Assembly: GCA_012961725.1 (NCBI GenBank)
Contig: DTYU01000150.1
Coordinates: 1 to 15,444, forward strand
Source of the DNA: Desulfotomaculum sp.
GTDB lineage: Bacteria > Bacillota > Desulfotomaculia > Desulfotomaculales > Ammonificaceae
Length of the DNA: 15,444 bases
Reading direction: 5' to 3'
The translations under genes and the position numbers were made by a program. Within the stretch, counting starts at the first letter, position 1; each line of letters opens with the position of its first letter. This document shows positions 12,748-15,444 of the stretch, piece by piece. Below the pieces are notes generated by a model, which saw only the letters and a program-made list of their open reading frames with translations, did not search any database and was not told the origin of the DNA.

Positions 12748-12810
12748 TCCTTCTCCTGAATGTCATATGACCTCCAGGGGTTAAAACGCCTGCAGCCCCA
12801 AATTACCCAC

Positions 12811-13998
12811 TCAAGTGGTACCCGTTTCCGTGGACTCCGGTTCCGGTGTCGGGGTTGGGGATGTCACCGGTTTGCCCTCGTCAGTCGATTCATTTTCCTC
12901 GTCGGCTGGCGGCGCCGTCTCCTCATCAGTGGGTAGCGGCTCTTCTTCAGTCGGTGCAGGCGCTTCCTCAACCGGTGCAGGTTCTTCTATTGCCGCAGGC
13001 GCTTCTGTTGGTGCAGGCGCCTCCTCAGCCGGCACAGGTTTCTTTTCCTCTTCCGGCGGGGGTGTAGGCGCTTGTTCCGGAACCAAAGCGGGAGTTGGTT
13101 GCAGCGGCTCCCTATGCTGCGCCGGCGGGCTGGCAGTGGGCTCCGGCGCTTTCGGTTCCGGCGGGGCGCGCTGTACGTCTTCATCCTCCGGCTCTGGTTG
13201 CTGTGGGGCGGGCAGTGCCTTTTTCGCCGGCAGAACAACCACCAACCGGCCTTCCTGCGCCGCTCCTCTTTGAGGAGCCAGTTCTTCCACCTTAAGATTC
13301 AAGTTGCTCTCTACCACGTCTAACGGCTCTCGCCGCAACACTTCGGTAGGGATGAAGAGTTCTTGTTCCTGGGCCGCCTGCCATAGGATAAACCTGCCGG
13401 GGGGAAAGCCGGCCTCTATTGCCTGACGCCGTGTCTCCGGCGTCACTGCGGCCACCACGATCTTGGGTGCAGTCTCCTCGCCAGCGAAGACCGCTGCGAT
13501 CACCTGGGCCAGCTCCGCCGGTCTAAGGACGGCGTCCTTGCCGGCAGGGTTGGTTAACGTGGCGAAGACGAGCGCCTCCGGACGGTAAGGCGCAGGTTTT
13601 CCCGCCTGAAGAACGAGGCGGAGACCATCGCTGAGCCGCTGTCCTTTCAAAGCAGCCTTTTGCACAACCGCCTCTGCCGAAGGAGTGAAGGCATCCACCG
13701 CGACAATTTTCCCCTGACGGTCGAGGCCCATCTCCAGTACGGTATCACCTGTATCTAAAGAGACGTAAGCCGCAGCTTGCGGCAGGAAGGCGAAAAAGGC
13801 GTGGTAACAAAGCGCTATTGCCAGTAGCGAGGCCGCCAGCCACAACGTGTAAGTCTTGGCCACCTGTTTTGGGCCTAAGGAAATTTTTTCACCGACGCGC
13901 CTCTCCGGAGACAGCGAGACAAGCTTGAATTCCCCTTTTGAGGTTAGCACAACACCCTTTCCGTCGTGTTTTTTCATAATCAATCCTTTAATAGCCAC
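12811..13998 (-). CDS. rsgI: RsgI-type membrane anti-sigma factor
   Basis: This 395-residue protein follows sigI and should hold SigI inactive at the membrane. Residues 1-46 are the RsgI N-terminal domain that binds SigI (KGVVLTSKGEFKLVS at 14-28). One membrane helix lies at about 51-73. The outside domain (75-about 255) starts with YVSLDTGDTVLEMGLDRQG, which aligns with the conserved RsgI segment that normally reads D-x-N-P-S; here the Asn-Pro pair is Gly84-Asp85. Residues 262-395 are a low-complexity Pro/Glu/Thr/Ala tail with no carbohydrate-binding or enzyme domain, unlike clostridial biomass-sensing RsgI proteins. The GTG at 13998 follows GAGGAGGT. The start is 42 bases after the sigI stop codon. 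Confidence 0.88.
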   Translation of the reverse strand: MAIKGLIMKKHDGKGVVLTSKGEFKLVSLSPERRVGEKISLGPKQVAKTYTLWLAASLLAIALCYHAFFAFLPQAAAYVSLDTGDTVLEMGLDRQGKIVAVDAFTPSAEAVVQKAALKGQRLSDGLRLVLQAGKPAPYRPEALVFATLTNPAGKDAVLRPAELAQVIAAVFAGEETAPKIVVAAVTPETRRQAIEAGFPPGRFILWQAAQEQELFIPTEVLRREPLDVVESNLNLKVEELAPQRGAAQEGRLVVVLPAKKALPAPQQPEPEDEDVQRAPPEPKAPEPTASPPAQHREPLQPTPALVPEQAPTPPPEEEKKPVPAEEAPAPTEAPAAIEEPAPVEEAPAPTEEEPLPTDEETAPPADEENESTDEGKPVTSPTPTPEPESTETGTT

Positions 13999-14039
13999 CC
14001 GGTTACCTCCTCGAACAAGAGCAAGAACCGTTTCTTGAG

Positions 14040-14780
14040 CTAAAGCTCCTCCAAATGGGTATTAATGTAAGGAAAATCCTCAGGAGAAGCAAGAACCAAA
14101 CCCAGGCCGACGATATATTTTCTACCCCGCTCCAGAACCTTAAGGGGAAACCCGGTTAACCGGGATAGCTCCTGAAGGGGAAGTTTTTTTCTTTCCCGTA
14201 AATGCTCAATACAAGCCTGATTCCTTGCCAGTGCGCGGGCGGCGGCTATCAACTGCCGGCGCAAGCGCGTGTGTCTCGGCGTTGATTTTACCAGGTCTGC
14301 TAAGCTCAAACCATAAGCGGAAAGCAAACTCTCGTACCGCGATATCTCCGCGGCACATTCCGCTATCCAGATCTCCTCCCCGTAATCCTCCACCCAGGGC
14401 TCCTGTGTAGACCGGACCTCCTCGACAGAGACGGTCCGGCCGGTTTGCCGGTGCTCTTTGCGGAGATAGTCCGTAAGGCGGTGCTTGATCACCAGCCGGG
14501 CATAACCCCAAAAAGGCGCTCTCCTTTCCGCTTTGTAGGTATCGATGGCTTCATTGAAGGCGATTAAGGCCACGCTTAATTCGTCGTCGCAATCCCAGGC
14601 CAGTTGCCGCTGGCAGTGCTCGCAGGCCACCTTGCAGATGAACCCTTTGTTCAACTCGATCAGCCTCTCGCGGGCCTCAGCAACACCCTGCATGGCTTCC
14701 GCCAGCAAGGCGTCTGCCTGTGATTCCTGCCGTGAGTCTGACCCTTCAAACTCCGCCGGTTTCTTTCTGAAAAACCGCAT
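14040..14780 (-). CDS. sigI: RNA polymerase sigma factor SigI
   Basis: This 246-residue sigma-70-family factor matches SigI. Region 2 is at about 65-110 (DDELSVALIAFNEAIDTYKA, then PFWGYARLVIKHRLTDYLRK), covering -10 recognition and core binding. The C-terminal SigI-specific part at about 197-232 (LPLQELSRLTGFPLKVLERG) replaces a standard region 4. It directs RNA polymerase to heat- or envelope-stress genes, or to polysaccharide-degradation genes in clostridia. It is paired with RsgI, 42 bases downstream. The ATG at 14780 has only a weak ribosome-binding site (AGGG close by; GGTGGGGAT further up). A strong terminator for the upstream gene ends 18 bases before the start codon, leaving almost no room for a promoter. 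Confidence 0.92.
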   Translation of the reverse strand: MRFFRKKPAEFEGSDSRQESQADALLAEAMQGVAEARERLIELNKGFICKVACEHCQRQLAWDCDDELSVALIAFNEAIDTYKAERRAPFWGYARLVIKHRLTDYLRKEHRQTGRTVSVEEVRSTQEPWVEDYGEEIWIAECAAEISRYESLLSAYGLSLADLVKSTPRHTRLRRQLIAAARALARNQACIEHLRERKKLPLQELSRLTGFPLKVLERGRKYIVGLGLVLASPEDFPYINTHLEEL

Positions 14781-14798
14781 CCCTATCTATCCCCACCG

Positions 14799-14838
14799 AA
14801 AAAAAAAGAAGCCGGCGGCCGTTCAGGAAACGGCCACC
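14799..14838 (-). terminator. Rho-independent terminator between the surface-domain gene and sigI
   Basis: On the minus strand GGTGGCCGTT (14838-14829) pairs with AACGGCCGCC (14823-14814) around TCCTG, followed by GGCTTCTTTTTTTTT. It begins 27 bases after the stop codon of the upstream gene and ends 18 bases before sigI. Confidence 0.85.
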
Positions 14839-14865
14839 CGGATCGTCAACGTCATGGCCCGGTGC

Positions 14866-15444
14866 TTATTCGTATAAGCCGATCTGCATCCGGTCAAATT
14901 CAGGAATATCGCGTTGCATCTGTTTGACCCCGCCGGAGGTGTGCGGACTCACATACGGCGGAAACCGGAAATCGACCCGCGTCATCTGCCGCGGCAGAAC
15001 CTTGGCCTCTTTGAACTGGGCGTTGTTCTGCCATACCGCAACCACCCAGTACGCACCCGGCTTCACCAGCGGGATGAAGTAGTAGCCGTTCTGGTCGGTT
15101 CTTGTCCGGTAAACCGCCTTTGCCTGAAGCGCATTGAGCCGGCTTGCGTCAAGCGCCTCGATCCTGCCCGCCGGCGGCGCCCACTCGTCCTCAGGCAGCG
15201 CGAGGATCATTGCCCCCGCAATCCCGTTGCCTTGGTAATCCGTAACCCGGCCGCCTAACGCCCCGAAGGGTCCTTTTAGCAGGAAATCTGCGGTCGTCAC
15301 TACTCCGGCCTTCACCGCGAGGATCCTTGCTGCCGGTGCGTACCAGTCGGCGTAGACACTCACCGCGTATATACCAGGCGGCATTCCCGCGAGCCGGTAG
15401 TGGCCGCTCCTGTCGGTGACGGTCCAGCGGATGTACTGCGGTAC
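14866..15444 (-). CDS. Protein with carboxypeptidase-regulatory-like domains (partial, 5' end outside window)
   Basis: The reading frame is open to the window edge, so the N-terminus is missing; the ATG at 15384 lies inside a domain and is not the start. At least two beta-sandwich domains of the carboxypeptidase-regulatory (transthyretin-like) type are visible. One is the second half of a repeat (VTDRSGHYRLAGMPPGIYAV, then DFLLKG). The next is complete (GRVTDYQGNGIAGAMILALP, then RTDQNGYYFIPLVKPGAYWV and VDFRF). These domains are usually found in exported or cell-surface proteins. A charged tail follows (KQMQRDIPEFDRMQIGLYE). A terminator separates it from sigI, so it is probably not in the same transcript; it could be a member of the SigI-controlled surface set, but this is inference. 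Confidence 0.8.
   Translation of the reverse strand, partial: VPQYIRWTVTDRSGHYRLAGMPPGIYAVSVYADWYAPAARILAVKAGVVTTADFLLKGPFGALGGRVTDYQGNGIAGAMILALPEDEWAPPAGRIEALDASRLNALQAKAVYRTRTDQNGYYFIPLVKPGAYWVVAVWQNNAQFKEAKVLPRQMTRVDFRFPPYVSPHTSGGVKQMQRDIPEFDRMQIGLYE

Noticed and set aside
12815..13273. Ser/Gly-rich open frame opposite rsgI
   Set aside because: It is the antisense reading of the Pro/Glu/Thr-rich tail of RsgI and has no independent evidence.
1..15444. CRISPR array, insertion sequence or phage genes
   Set aside because: No regularly spaced repeats, no transposase or integrase reading frame and no paired terminal repeats with target duplications were seen.

Overview
The window looks like the chromosome of an anaerobic, probably thermophilic Gram-positive bacterium of the Moorella/Desulfotomaculum (Peptococcaceae-like) kind. 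The grounds are moderate GC content, strong GGAGG ribosome-binding sites, frequent GTG starts, a SigI/RsgI sigma/anti-sigma pair, and a YlqG/YlqH-type (FliK-like/FlhB-like) pair as found in Bacillus and clostridia. No phylogenetic marker is present, so this placement is inference.

Layout. (1) 343-1750, + strand: a TauE/SafE-type anion exporter and a small three-helix membrane protein (DUF1634-like), closed by a clear terminator. (2) 1878-2009, + strand: a decayed tRNA-Thr(CGU) with five mispairs and its own terminator. (3) 3958-2030, - strand: a four-gene operon of FliK-like (YlqG-type), FlhB-like (YlqH-type), RNase HI-like and NifU C-terminal-domain proteins, with a promoter near 4000. (4) 4224-12144, + strand: a promoter, a structured leader of about 170 nt and a ten-gene Mrp/Mbh-type multisubunit cation/proton antiporter operon in the order E-F-G-A(C-terminal part)-B-C-D-A/NuoL-like-43 aa protein-79 aa protein-third D-like subunit. 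The first seven genes follow the order of the antiporter module of archaeal Mbh hydrogenases, but no hydrogenase genes follow. (5) 12190-12810: no protein gene. It holds a candidate small RNA (promoter, two hairpins, terminator), a broken remnant of a second NifU gene, and a GC-rich nest of inverted repeats. (6) 15444-12811, - strand: the 3' part of a protein with carboxypeptidase-regulatory-like domains, a terminator, then sigI and rsgI.

How the genes fit together: the antiporter operon encodes a membrane complex expected to exchange Na+ (or K+) for H+, and therefore to couple the two ion gradients in an energy-limited anaerobe. SigI and its membrane anchor RsgI form an envelope-sensing switch. 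RsgI here lacks the Asn-Pro pair used for autoproteolysis in studied homologues and carries a long disordered Pro/Glu/Thr tail, so its signalling may differ. The most promising unexplained items are the small RNA unit, the structured leader of the antiporter operon, the altered RsgI and the two small membrane proteins inside the antiporter operon.
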